Shown here piece after piece: positions 44,601 through 55,457 of a stretch of DNA of 64,000 nucleotides. The position numbers were made by a program, and so were the translations under genes. Source of the stretch: Micractinium sp. NFX-FRZ (taxonomy: Eukaryota; Chlorophyta; Trebouxiophyceae; Chlorellales; Chlorellaceae). The notes beneath the pieces are model-generated. The model was given only the letters and a program-made list of their open reading frames with translations, did not search any database and was not told the origin of the DNA. Location: NCBI GenBank assembly GCA_029339195.1, contig JAPTJF010000055.1, positions 154,802 to 218,801 on the forward strand, in the 5' to 3' direction. Each line of letters begins with the position of its first letter. The stretch's first letter is position 1.

Positions 44601-47064
44601 CGACGGCGGCGGCGGCGGCCAAGGCGGCGGCGGAGGAGGAGGAGGAGGAGGATGGGCCAAAGCGGGTGGTGAAGAACTACCAGTCGCGCAGGGGGGCGGC
44701 GGCGCAGCAGCAGGGATACGACCCAAACAAGTGAGCTGAGTGGTGTGGGGCCCGGGCAGGGGTATGGGGGGAAGATAGGCAGGGGATGGGATGAGGCGAT
44801 GTGAAGAAGTGCAAGTGCGGCTTTGATTGGTCTCAGCGAGGGGTGCTGGTGCAGTGGGCTGCAGCGCTTGGTTGGCTGATTTTGCGGGGGGCGGCATGAG
44901 CCGGCGCTGCCAGCAGTGGGTGGCAGCAGCACCACCACCCCCGCCCCTCTTTTCTGCCCCTCACCCCAGCATGTGTGTGGTGTCTTCTTTCATACCCCTC
45001 TCCCCCCTTGTCTTCTGCCCCTCCCTCCCTGCCCCCATGATTGTGGTCCCCCTCCCTTGTGCTAACTTGCCCCCTCCCCTCCTGCCTTCTACCCGTCCCT
45101 TCCTCCCTCCCTCCATCCTCCCACCCTCCCACCCAGGTTTGTGGTGTCCCCCATCACCGGCGAGCTGGTGCCCATTGGGGAGATGGCGGAGCACATGCGC
45201 ATCTCGCTCATCGACCCCAAGTACCGGGAGCAGAAGGAGGCGATGATGGCCAAGATCCGGGGGACCACCAAGGGTGAGGGGGGAGGAAGGATAGGGAGGG
45301 GGAGGGGGAGGATAGGGGAGCGAGAGGCCACCCAGGGTTGGGGAGGGGTTAGTGGGGGCGGCAGTTTGCTGTGTGCGGACAGGAGGACACGGTGAAGCAG
45401 CGTACACACCCGCCGGCTCTGGTTATGCCTGCCACCGCCGCCTCGCCTCGCCGCCCTGCCATGCTGCCTCACCCCTATCCGCCTGCCCCTCTCCCCTTTG
45501 CCTGCACCTGCAGCCAACGACGACGAGATTGGGCGCAACCTGGTGGGCCTGTCGCGCACGCTGCCCCACATCTTTGGCACCACGCAAGAGGAGGTGTCTG
45601 CTCTGGTGGGCAAGCAGATTGCGGAGCAGCGGGCGCGCGATGCAGCCGCGGCACGCGCCGCGCTGCCTGTGCCCGTGCCCCAGGGCCCCGCGCAGCCGCT
45701 GCCCGAGCCAAAGGAGCCGCTGCCAGAGATGCCGCCTGTGGCAGCCCCGCCGGTGAACCTGGCGCCGCCGCCGCAGCCCGCGGCGCCGCCCAGCCTGCCG
45801 CCGCCTGCGGCGGCGCCGCCGCCCAAGCTGCCCGTGCCGCCGCCCGCGGCAGGGCGGCCGCCCGCAGCAGCCCCGCCCCCAGCAGCAGCCCCGCCGCCGC
45901 AGCGACCGCCGGAGGGGGCGCCGCCCCCGATGCGGCCGCCTGCCCCCATGCCGCCGCCGCCCATGCCGCGGCCCCCCATGCCCATGCGGCCGCCCATGCC
46001 GCCCATGGGTGGCCCGCCCCCGCTGCCGCCCATGCCGCACGGTGAGTGCATTGATAGGATGCCTTGCCTAGAGAAGCTTTGCTGGCTGCTGGCTTGCTGG
46101 TGGCACATGGACAGTAATGCACAGGGAGCAGCGCGTGTTGTTGAAGGAAACTGGTTGCTTGTGTGCGGATGAGCGGTGAGGCAGGTGCCGTCCTGCTTCC
46201 CTGCTGTGGTTCTTCCGTCCCTGCTGTGCCTCTGCTCAGCTCCCGCCTGCCCCACGAGCCCAGCTCCCAAGCCAGCCTCACCCGCCCCCCGCTTTCCTAT
46301 CTCGATCCGCCCCCCGCAGGCGGCCCGCCCCCGCTGCCGCCGCGCGAGGCGCCGCCGCTGCCCGAGGAGCCGGAGCCCAAGCGGCCGCGCACCGACACGT
46401 TTGTGCTGACGGACGAGGAGGAGTTTGCGGATGCCCACCCCGGCACGCAAAAGGTGGGTGAAGTGTGGTGTGGGAAGGGGCCAGGGTGGACAGTTTGGAT
46501 CATTTGGAGAGGCTCGCGGGATGGTGTGGGGGGCAGGCTGACTGGCTGGTAATGCCAGGGCGCAGGCTGACTGGCTGGTAATGCCAGCGGCGTCCCGGGT
46601 CAACTAATCAGCCAGGGCAACAGAGCGCCAGCAGGGCTTGGTGCGGGCAGCCTCGCTGACTCTGACAAGCAAACGGCGCCGGGCCCACTCGCCTGCCCAC
46701 TCGTCCTCTCCACTGATCTCAATGCCAAACCCCCACCCCGTTTTAGCCACAACCACCCCCCTTACCACCACTTGGCCTTGCCACCCGCGCGCTCCCGCAG
46801 GTGCACGTGCTGTGCCCCAAGGTGGAGGGCTCCGAGACGCTCAAGGGGCAGCTGCTGGCCGTTGAGATGCCCTCCCTGCTGGCCTCCATCTCCGACCTCA
46901 AAGCGCGCCTGTCAGAGGTGCTGCAGCTGCCACCTGGCAAGCAGCAGCTGAGCCGGGAGCACGTGGGCATCCTGAAGAACGACCTCACGCTGGCATTCTA
47001 CAACGTGGGGACAGGGGTGCAGCTGCAGCTGGGGCTCAAGGAGCGCGGCGGGCGCAAGAAGTAG
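41685..47064 (+). CDS. SF3A1: Splicing factor 3A subunit 1
   Basis: Exons: 41685-41806, 42083-42123, 42311-42411, 42911-43371, 43724-43925, 44369-44730, 45137-45273, 45514-46041, 46320-46453, 46801-47064 (783 residues). SF3A1 is part of the U2 snRNP and contacts U1 during spliceosome assembly. Two SURP modules are present (IVDKTAQFVSRNGAEFEKRI and IKLTAQFVARNGKSFL...NPAFNFLKPTHSLFAFF). A charged central region with PITGELVPIGEMAEHMRISL follows, the SF3A3-binding and conserved core. A long Pro-rich segment (MPPPPMPRPPMPMRPP) and an NLS-like EPKRPRTDTF lead to the C-terminal ubiquitin-like domain. The protein ends in RGGRKK, matching the basic tail of human SF3A1. Intron 5 holds a relic of the exon 6 start. 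Confidence 0.95.
44190..44222 (+). repeat. Fossil copy of SF3A1 exon 6 start
   Basis: ATCATGCCTCTGGCCAAGGA at 44190 matches exon 6 (44369, ATCATGCGGCTGGCCAAGGC) 179 bp upstream. The acceptor AG has become AC in the copy. Confidence 0.7.
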
Positions 47065-47528
47065 GCGGCGCGGGGCGGCATAGCGTGCACAGCAGCCAGC
47101 TGTGCATCACGTCGGCAAGCTGCACCCGTGGCTTGCCGGCCCACTCAGTGCCTGCGGCAGCTCTGCTGTGTTGATTGCCAGTGCATGCCTCTGTCCGTGC
47201 CCTGCCTCTCTCTGCCTGGCAGCATGCTCTGTCCCTGTTGTGACACCTTGCAAACATTCCTGTGACCAGCTGGCAGCAGTGGTGGATCCACATAGCATGC
47301 ATGTCGAGCAGTGAGGGAGTGTTGTGCAAGCATGAAACTTGATGCAAAGAGGAGGAGTGCTGAGTGGGGCAGGGACCTGTGCCCTTGCCACACTATCTTG
47401 AGCAAGCTGGCCTCCTCAAGCTGGCCTCCTCACTCCGCCCCAGCCGGCCCAGCGGGCTCTGCCACCACTGCCGCCCCGCTGCCAGCCGTGCTGCTGCCGC
47501 GCTGCCGCTGCCGCGCCGCCAGCTGGGC
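47065..47528. other. Convergent 3' gap between SF3A1 and MYND genes
   Basis: 464 bp with both 3' UTRs. No TGTAA on either strand was found, so the poly(A) signals may be variants. No gene seen. Confidence 0.4.
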
Positions 47529-49702
47529 TCACTGCTGGCGGTGGCCCCTGCGCCAGTCCTGCTTCTGGCAGCCGCTGCTGCAGTACTCGACGCTCTTGCA
47601 GGCGGAGCAGCGCTTCAGGTTGTCGCTCACCCTGCCGCATCCAGCGCAGCGCCGCCCCGATGGCTTGGGCGCCCCCGGCTGCTTGCGGTTGACGAGGATG
47701 CGCGGGATGCCGCCGCTGCCTGAGGTGCCCCTTAGGATTGCATCAGCCAGGGCAGGTGGCAGCCGAGCTGCAAAGTACTTCTTGGTTGCGATGCACCCCT
47801 GGGGGCAGTCTGCCGTGCGCTGCAGGTTGCCCTTCATCACGGCGGAGGGCCAGCGCTGCAGGGAGGCGGGCAGGCACGTGTGTGGGAGAGGAGGGGGCTC
47901 AGGGGGCACGGCCAGGGGGCTCTGAGGTGAACAGGTGGGGAGGGAGGCGAGCGAGGCGTGCACAGCATGCCGAGTTTAGTTCATTGTGGTGCACTGTGCT
48001 GTGCTGATATGCTGTGTTGTGCCGCAGTGCAAGCTGCAGTGCAGTGCAGCGCGTAAGCTGAGCTGGTCTGCGTGCAGTGCTTCGCAGCATGGTGCCGTGC
48101 AACACGGTGCTGCGCAGCGGCAACAAGCAGACAAGCAGGCAGGCAGGCAGGCGCCGCCTACAACACATCAGCCTACCTTGCAGCTTGCGTGGTGCGCCTG
48201 CGCCTCCTTCAGTACCGCCTCACATCCGCCACCGCCCAGTCCGGATCTGTGCTGCCAATGAGCTCATGAGCCAGCTTGTACCCCAGGAAAGCGCCAGAGT
48301 AGTGGCCTGCAGGGCAGGCGGGACTGTGGCGGGTGGGGTGGCGGTGGGAGGGCAGGCACGTGAATGGGTAGAGGGACAGGCAGGAGGGAGGACAGGCAAA
48401 GCCCTGTGCTGCACATATCCGCATCCCTGCCTTCTATAGAGCAAGAGCCACCCAGGCCAAATCAAGAGCCACCCCCGCCCCGCCCCACCCACAGTTGAGG
48501 CGCTGCGCCACCGCCACCCCGGCACGCAGGGCCGCCAGATGTGCCTGGCAGTCGTTGCCTTGGTGTGCCACTGCCAGCGCGTTGTGCGCCCTGGGGTTCT
48601 CCAAGTCCAGCGCCAGCAGCCGCTGTGCCGCCGCCACCTTGGCTGCCGCCGCCTCGGGCGCCTCCTGGCCTGTCTCGGGGTTCCTGCTGGCGGCAGCTGC
48701 CTCCTGGACAATCCAGTGATGAACCATGGCAGCGCAGCGCAGCACATCAGTGGGCGTGGCTCCCGGCCACGCACCGCTGCGGGACAGCAGCTCCGCTGTG
48801 CCTTCGGCCAGCTGTGGACGGCTGTCTAGCCAGCACAGCAGGCCAGCGATGAGATCCTGCACTCCCTTTACAGCAGGGAAGGCCGCGCCAGCCAGACCTT
48901 TGATTGTGTTGGCAGGGGTGGGCGGCATGCTGTCATCCGCATAGTGGGCCGCCACACGATTGCCAACAGCAGTAGCCATCGGCTGCAATGCAGGCGAGAG
49001 GACGGACGTTGGACGCAGGTGCTTAGTGGGAGGCGGGCGGGTAGGGCAAGGGCTGAGCCTTTGTACCGCTGCACAAGCAGTGTGCACTGCCGTGCTGGTC
49101 TCCCACCCAGCCCCCCTATTAAGCGCACGGGGCAGCAGGCTAAGAAGTGGCCACCATGCCAGGCGGCATTGCCCCAAACCTGGCCCGCACCTGGTACTGC
49201 AGCAGCACTGCGTGGCCGAAGCAAAGTACTAGTGGTGGGGCAGTGGTGGCAGTCGCCCCGCGCAGGAAATGGCCCAGCGCCTGCGCTCATACGGTAGCCG
49301 CCGGAGATGGTGGGCAAGTGAGTTGGGAGTAAGGGGCAGGCGGGGAGCCGAGTGGGCACTTGAGAAGGAGCACCAGCCAGATGCGTCCCATCAACAGATT
49401 TTGGCACTCCTGGTTAACGCTGCATTGATCCACCCGCAGCAGCGTCACGAATGCATGCCACCCTTCCCACCTGCAGGCCCGTCTCGGGTGGCAGGCACAG
49501 GGTCCGCCTCACCCGCCGCCCCGCCCGCCGTCGCTGCCTGCCCACTGCCCAGGTCCCCGCTGATGAATGCCCGGAAGAGCAGGCGCTCCGCCAGCGCGAT
49601 CTGGGCGTGGGCCAGCACAAACTCGGCCACCTCCCGGCTCTGCTCCTCGGGGGGCAGGGCACGGGCGCGCTCCACACGCTCACGCAGCACCTCTGTCGCC
49701 AT
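47529..49702 (-). CDS. MYND-type zinc finger protein
   Basis: Exons: 49471-49702, 49191-49207, 48493-48982, 48224-48306, 47529-47855 (382 residues). The N-terminal two thirds are helical and Ala/Leu-rich (VAEFVLAHAQIALAERLLF, GLLCWLDSRPQLAEGTAELL, VAAAQRLLALDLENPRAHN) and may form TPR-like repeats. The C-terminus is a MYND finger: CAGC, CSAC, EYCSSGCQ and DWRRGH. The usual final Cys of the finger is missing because the frame stops four codons after that His. A donor-like CA/GTGAGC at 47530 suggests one more short exon could restore it. Exon 2 is only 17 nt but its phases fit both sides. MYND fingers bind Pro-rich partners; the target here is unknown. Confidence 0.7.
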
Positions 49703-50205
49703 GGCCGTCAGAGGGAATCTGTGTGTTCAGCCTCAGAGAACTCTGGGGTTTCGGCCTCAAACACATGCGTCTGCGCACGTGTGACAGCTTCTTTCTATTC
49801 TCGGCAGTGAGCTCACACTGTGTGTCAATCGAGGGTGCATGGGGCCTTGAATCGTCAGCCGTGAGGGCGAGCAGAGAAGAGAGCCAGTCCAAGGTTTGTC
49901 GGCACCCTACCCTGTTGCTGGCTGCAGTCACCGCTGGGCCCTCTGTTCCTGCCTGGTTGAATGACGGCCAGTGCCAGTGCCATACGGCGCGCAAGGCTAT
50001 AGCCCGGGTCCTCTGGCGGGTCGGCCGCCGCCGCCCGCCCGCCTTGCCCACCCTGCCGCGGCTCAACACAAGTTCGGCAGCCCATGGCCAGAACCGACCT
50101 GATGCTCACCCCTGCACCCGCCCAATTCCTCGCCCCTGCCCCGCCCATTCCTCGCCCCTGCCCTCTGTCAGGGCCCAACTACACCAGAACGCAATTCATC
50201 AAAGC
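49703..50205. promoter_or_regulatory. Divergent promoter between MYND and F-box/LRR genes
   Basis: 503 bp between opposed ATGs; nothing specific recognised. Short CGCCCCTGCCCCGCCCATTC direct repeats sit at about 50130-50160. Confidence 0.35.
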
Positions 50206-52001
50206 ATGGCAGATGCCCCGGCCGCCCCGCCATCCCACCATGCGCTGCCGCTGGATGTGCTGCCGCCTGAGGTGCTGGAGCTGGTGTTTGAGATGGTGGA
50301 TACCAAGAGCAGGTGACTAGGTGGTCTCAGGGTTGCGTCTGTACAAATAGCAAAGCCCTGGCGACCTGTGGCAATGCTTTGGGTGTCCTCTGGTCGTGAG
50401 CTGTTTCCTCTTACCGTACTGCACTGCACTTGAACCCCACCGTGAGACATGTGCCCCGCTCTGCACGTCTCCTGTGCTGCTGCTGCCTTGGCTTGCACCA
50501 CCATCGCTCCTAAACTGCAAACCATGCAGTGCCTGCAGGGGGCGGTGCATGCTGGTCAGCAAGCGCATGCTGGCGGCAGGCGCCGGCAGCAGGCGTCTGT
50601 GGCAAGACGCCCTCGTGTATGGGAGCAGAATTAGCAGCTTGGCGGCAGCAATGCGGCGGGAGCCGGGGCGGCACATCGACACTCTGCGCTGGATTGGCCA
50701 GCCCAGCGTGGTGTCGCCCCTTGCACTGCACCCAGATGAGGTTGCCAGCCTGTGGCCCGACTTCCAGGCAGTCGTGGGGCGCACCGCTGGCGCGCTGCGC
50801 TTGATTGAGCTGAGCCGCATTGCAGAAGTGACCATCGGCAGCTGGGCATCGGCGCTGGGGCAGGTGACGAGGCTTGACGTGCGGCGTAGCAGCAGCTGCC
50901 GCCTCACCGGCGCCGTGGGCGGCTTGACTGCTCTGCAGGTGGGCACATCACGCGGCTCCTACTTGCCTCCCTGGGGCTGCAACAATTGTGCCTGCTTGTG
51001 TACCCTGGTGCCCGCATCTTGGCCTGTGGCTGGAATGGCAACTCTAACCTTCCTGCCGCCTTGCATGCGTGCCGTTCACGTCCGCCCTGCTGCCCGCACC
51101 TTCACTTGCCTCCCAGGGGACAGCAACGCACCACACTTCCTGCCGCCCTGCTTGCGTGCCGCTCGCTGATCGCGAGCGCACTGTGCTGCCTTGCTGCCCC
51201 TGCCTTTCTGTTGGCTTGCAGGAGCTTCACCTCCGCGGCAGCAGCGCTGCCGAATCCATCTGCGTGCTGGAGCCCGGCAGCATGCCCCCCAATTTGCAAA
51301 CCCTGGAGCTCCAAAGCTTCTGCCTGGGCGACCTGCCGCCTGCAATTGCATCCGCCTCGGCCAGCCTGCGGGAGCTCGAGCTCGAGGACTGCAAGCTGAG
51401 CGACATGCCCACCAGCCTTGCGGCTGTCAGCCACCTCACTTCGCTGACCCGCCTGGTGCTGTGGGGCAACGACTGCCAGCTGGCACTGCCGCCGGGGATG
51501 TCGGCCCTGCAGCGCCTCGAGCTGCTGTCCACATTTGACGACACTAGCCCGGACGACGACGCATGGACGCCTGGTGACGAGGAATTTGCCCCACTCGAGG
51601 GGCTGCCAGCGCTGCGCTGCCTGCGCCTGTACTTCTGTGCAGAGGCGCTGCCCGCAGTCGTGGCCGCCGGCGCACTGCCGGCCCTCCAAGAGCTGTCTGC
51701 CTACGACGAGGCAGCGGTACACGATGCCGGCACGCTGGCGCTGGCCACCCGCCTGACTCGTCTGGAGCTCTACGAGGCAGAGCGGAACTACCCACCCCAC
51801 CTGCCACCAGGCGAGCTGGTCAGCTTCCTGCGGGTGCTGCACCACCTTCCGGCCCTGCAGACTCTAGAGTGTGAGCACGATCTGCCTGATGCCATCAGGA
51901 GCTCATCCGTAAGCAGGGCTGCCCTGGAGGAGCTGCGGAGCGTGCGGCCGCAGCTAGCAGAGCCGCTGTCAAAGGAGTGGGAGCACATGCTATGGTGGTG
52001 A
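50206..52001 (+). CDS. F-box protein with leucine-rich repeats
   Basis: Exons: 50206-50312, 50539-50938, 51222-52001 (428 residues). The F-box spans exon 1 and 2 (LPLDVLPPEVLELVFEMVD, then CMLVSKRMLAAG and RRLWQDALV), so it should dock on SKP1 in an SCF ubiquitin ligase. The rest is a run of irregular leucine-rich repeats (LRLIELSRIAEVTIGSW, LRELELEDCKLSDMPTSL, LTRLVLWGNDCQLALPPGM, LRCLRLYFCAEALP) that would bind a substrate. The exon 2 start is ambiguous between AG at 50538 and 50529, which adds three residues. A TGTAA lies at 52532. The substrate cannot be told from sequence. Confidence 0.8.
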
Positions 52002-52948
52002 ACCACATTCTATGGTGAATAGCAGTAGAGACCTGTCCACAGTTGCACAGCAGTTGCTCATTTTCCGACCGCCAGGCCCCTCCCGTACCCAGGGCTCCTT
52101 GTATGCTTAGCTGCCACCGCCCGTGCACGTGAAATCCTGCTTTCTGTGGTAGCGCTTCTTCAACTCAACCTGCCGCCTGTCGCTTGGGTCACATGCACAG
52201 ATGATTACATTTTACAGAGCGAATCAGGCCACTCAGGCTTGCAGGCAACAACAGCAACAACAGTAGCAGCACCCATCTGGCATCCTCGCCAGTGTGGTCG
52301 CCCACACTGCCTGCGCCATGCTGCCTGGGCCATTGACTGCTGCGTCCCTTTTGCAATGGTTCCCTGCACTTGCCCCTGTTCTTTGCATACATGTCTGGCA
52401 ATCAGCGTGACTAGTCGACATTAGGCGCTTGGCAGCAGCGACCCAGCTTTCACCTCAAGGCTGCCGCTGCTCGTCCCTGTGCTTGTTGCTGGGTTGGTCT
52501 GCTGCCACCAGCCTCTTGCTCTCATCGGAGGTGTAAGGTCATTCCTGCCTCTTTGAAATGCCCCTGGAGGAGCAAGGACAGGGCAAGAATGGGGTAAGCC
52601 GGGCAGCTTGGCACGGCTGGGAGGGAGACAAGAGGGCTACCGGTCGGTCGGCGGGCAGGGGTAGCGGGGCGGTGCACCTGTTCGCTGCAGCGTCGGCGCA
52701 TGCAATTGACTCCACATTTGATCGTCCGTGAGGTTGCCTCACTCCTTTAGCTCGCCCTCGCCCGCCTCATCCAGGAGTCCACCCTGCACAAACCCTACCC
52801 GCGTGGAGGCGGCTTTCATCCTTCGTTCACCTCCTTGACGCCTAACACAGTCTCGGCTGCTTGCCAAGGAGCTGGCAGAGCTCCCAGGGGCCGAGTTCTT
52901 CTGGCGCCCGCGACAGCTGCACTCGCCGCGCCTCCAATCTCTGCCAGC
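52002..52948. other. 3' UTR of F-box/LRR gene and promoter of next gene
   Basis: 947 bp. TGTAA at 52532 marks a likely end of the F-box transcript, leaving about 400 bp as promoter. A (CAACAG)n-like stretch lies at about 52246-52270. No gene seen. Confidence 0.4.
52532..52536 (+). terminator. TGTAA signal of the F-box/LRR gene
   Basis: TGTAA about 530 nt after the stop at 52001. Confidence 0.4.
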
Positions 52949-54256
52949 ATGCCTCGAGAGCACGAGGGAGGGCAGCGATGCCCAGCAGAGGTTGAGGGCG
53001 ACTGGACGCTGGTCCAGCCGGAGGACGCAGGCCTCAGTGGGGCCAGGCAGGAGCCTTCCACGCCCTCCACCGCCGCTCCGAGCAAGGCACATGTGAGCGG
53101 CAGCAAGGGATCGCCGCCGCGCAACCTGGGCTAGGCTTTGAGCACCGGCTGGGCGGCGCCGTCGACGCGGCGCCGGCGGGGTGGCCGGCGGGGTGGCGCC
53201 TGCGCCTGACACTGCCCTCACCTGCCGTTGCTCTCCCTGGCGCAGGCGGCCAAGCAAGAGCCCAGCATAGTTGATGTGCTGACCGCCAAGGCAAGCAGGG
53301 GACAGCCGGGGCACTGCTGCTGCGCCGCCCCCATTGCAGGCGCTGTCCCGAGCACGCGAGCTCCCTCCCCTGGGCTTCAGTTTAACAAGTTTGAATTGAG
53401 TGGGATCTCCTGGTGCACTTGCCTCCACTCTCCACTCCCAACCTGGCCCTTCCCTCTCAACCTGTGCAGCTTGTGTACTGCCTCCTGTGCTGCCTGGACT
53501 CCGCTGTCCAGATGGGAGCTGCCGTCATGCAGGTGGGGCGGGCAGACCTCATGGGAAGTGCACAGCGGCGGGAAGGGCCACCCAGCACTGCCGCACCACG
53601 CCTGCTCCTACTGGCCGGCTGGCCTGCTGCTGAGAAAAGTACCACGGCGCGCTCCCCCTGCTAAACTCGTGTCATGGCTTGACTTGCAGGCGGTGCGCCA
53701 CGTGGGAGGCGCCAGTGCCAGGCTGGCGCACAGGGTTGGGCTCGCGGTGCACCCTGTGGCGGCCTCCGCCCGCGCCTCTGCTGCTCAATACGCCACAATG
53801 CTTCGCCAAGGCGACCTTTGCGGTGCTGCCCGGCTGGCAGCCAGGCACGCCTGCGAGGCGGCTGCCAGTGTGGGGGCAGCCGCCAGCTGGGCAGCCCACG
53901 CTTTGGACTCCGCCATCGGTGACGCTGGCGCCGTAGCCGAGCCTGCCAAAGGGCACGAGGCTCCCGGACCACACCACCCCACCCCCTCTGGTGCTCCCAC
54001 CGATGCCACGGCTTCTCCCACCGCCCCCGCCACCCCTGCCCTTGCTTCCACGCTGCGCACCCGCGGCGCTCAGCTGCGCCGGCGCGTGCGGGCTGCTGCT
54101 GAGAGCTCCTATGACGCCATTGACCCCGAGCACAAGCTGGCAGCCCTGGCCAGGGGTTCGACAGACATCCCCCTCACCACCTGCCTCCTCATTGCCGGCG
54201 GAGCCAGCCTGCTGCTCGCTGCCGCGGCGCTGGCAGCGGTGGTGTTCTGGCTGTGA
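52949..54256 (+). CDS. Tail-anchored protein with a LIR-like motif
   Basis: Exons: 52949-53092, 53246-53290, 53470-53532, 53690-54256 (272 residues). No known family was recognised. The N-terminus is acidic and contains EVEGDWTLVQPED (W19-V22), which fits an ATG8-interacting motif (acidic residue, Trp, two residues, Val). A Cys-containing helix (LVYCLLCCLDSAVQMG) and an Ala-rich, amphipathic-looking middle follow, with many His/Arg, then a Pro/Ala/Thr linker. The last 28 residues are a single hydrophobic segment (LLIAGGASLLLAAAALAAVV) ending in FWL, so the protein is probably tail-anchored in ER, mitochondria or plastid envelope. Intron 2 needs a GC donor (AAG/GCAAGC at 53291). Confidence 0.6.
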
Positions 54257-55457
54257 GGCGAGTAGTGAGCTTCCCAGCCAGCGCCTGCTGGCAGCCCACA
54301 GGCCAGGCCTGCAGGCCAGCTGCAGCCCGGCGGCACAGTTTTCAAGTGCCAATGCATGCCTGGCCGCACGCCCTGTACCTCCCCGCCTCCCCGCCCCACT
54401 GTTGTACCACCAACTGCCCCCATGCATGCAAGCCTGGCCCTCCGTTTCTCATGCCCACGTCCTTCTGGGGCCCCTCCAAGCCCTCCATGGTTGCCAAATG
54501 CAGCCGCAGCCGTTTTCGGTGCTTTGCTGCCCTCCAATCAGCGTATTCTTTCCCTGTGCGCTCCTGCCCACCGACTTTTCCAAACCTGCGCCTGACTGAC
54601 GCCCCCTGTACCACCACCGCTCCCATGGACACTCCCCCCGCACTTCTTGTCGCCTGAACCTCTGCCTGCGTTCTTGTCCCCCTCACTATCCCTCTGCCTG
54701 CACCCCATGCCCCCCCCACCCACTCTGCCTGCCCTTGTCGTCCCCTCAACCACTCTGCCTGCGCCTCTTGCCCCGCCCAACGACTCTGCCTGCGCTTGTC
54801 GTTCTCTCAACCACTCTGCCTGTGCTGCACGCCCCCTCAACCACTCCGCCTGTGCCTCTGTCCTCTGAACCCCTCTGCATGCACTTCTGTCCTTTCAGCC
54901 ACTCTATCCCCTCCAGGGCGGGCGCCCTCTCCCAGCGCGGCATTTGGCCTCCCTGGGCCCAAACCTTACGCCAACAAGGTGCATTGAAAGGAGGCCCGCA
55001 ACAAGGTGCATGCTGGTTTAAATGTGCGTGTGCATTGCTCAAGACAACTTGGTTCGTTGGATGCGCTCGCGCAGCGCGTGCACATGGACATGTAATGAAA
55101 GGAACGGGGGATGAGGTCGAGGGCAGGGGCGGGGTGTTATTGTACAGAGAAATCATGGCGTGGTGCAGGCTGGGTCCGGTCGTATCAGCAGGCAGCAAGA
55201 TGAGAGTAGGGCGGGAGTGGAGAAGGACACGTCATGGGCATGAAAATCAGCGAAGTGGAGGGCAAGGGATCGATTCAATTCTTGAGAGACAGGCATGAAA
55301 GGGCGGCTGGGGCTGGCTGGCTGCGCAGCACAGCGCAGCGCAGATTGGAGAGGCATGCGGTTGGGGCAGGTGAATGCCAGAGCGCGCGGGTGCGTTCAGG
55401 CAAAGGGAATCAGGTCGGCATCCACAACGCAGGATGCTGCAACTAATTCCGGACCAC
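54257..55457. other. Convergent 3' gap with a minisatellite
   Basis: 1.2 kb between two converging genes. It contains the minisatellite at about 54650-54905 and a plus-strand TGTAA at 55091. Open frames here follow the repeat and are not convincing genes. Confidence 0.45.
54650..54905 (+). repeat. Minisatellite of about 28-32 bp CT-rich units
   Basis: Eight or nine degenerate units built on CCTCAACCACTCTGCCTGCG, each followed by CTTGTC or similar. Confidence 0.7.

Noticed and set aside
52739..53428. 229-codon minus-strand ORF over the tail-anchored gene
   Set aside because: Overlaps exon 1 and 2 of a gene with consistent splice phases; no recognisable domain.
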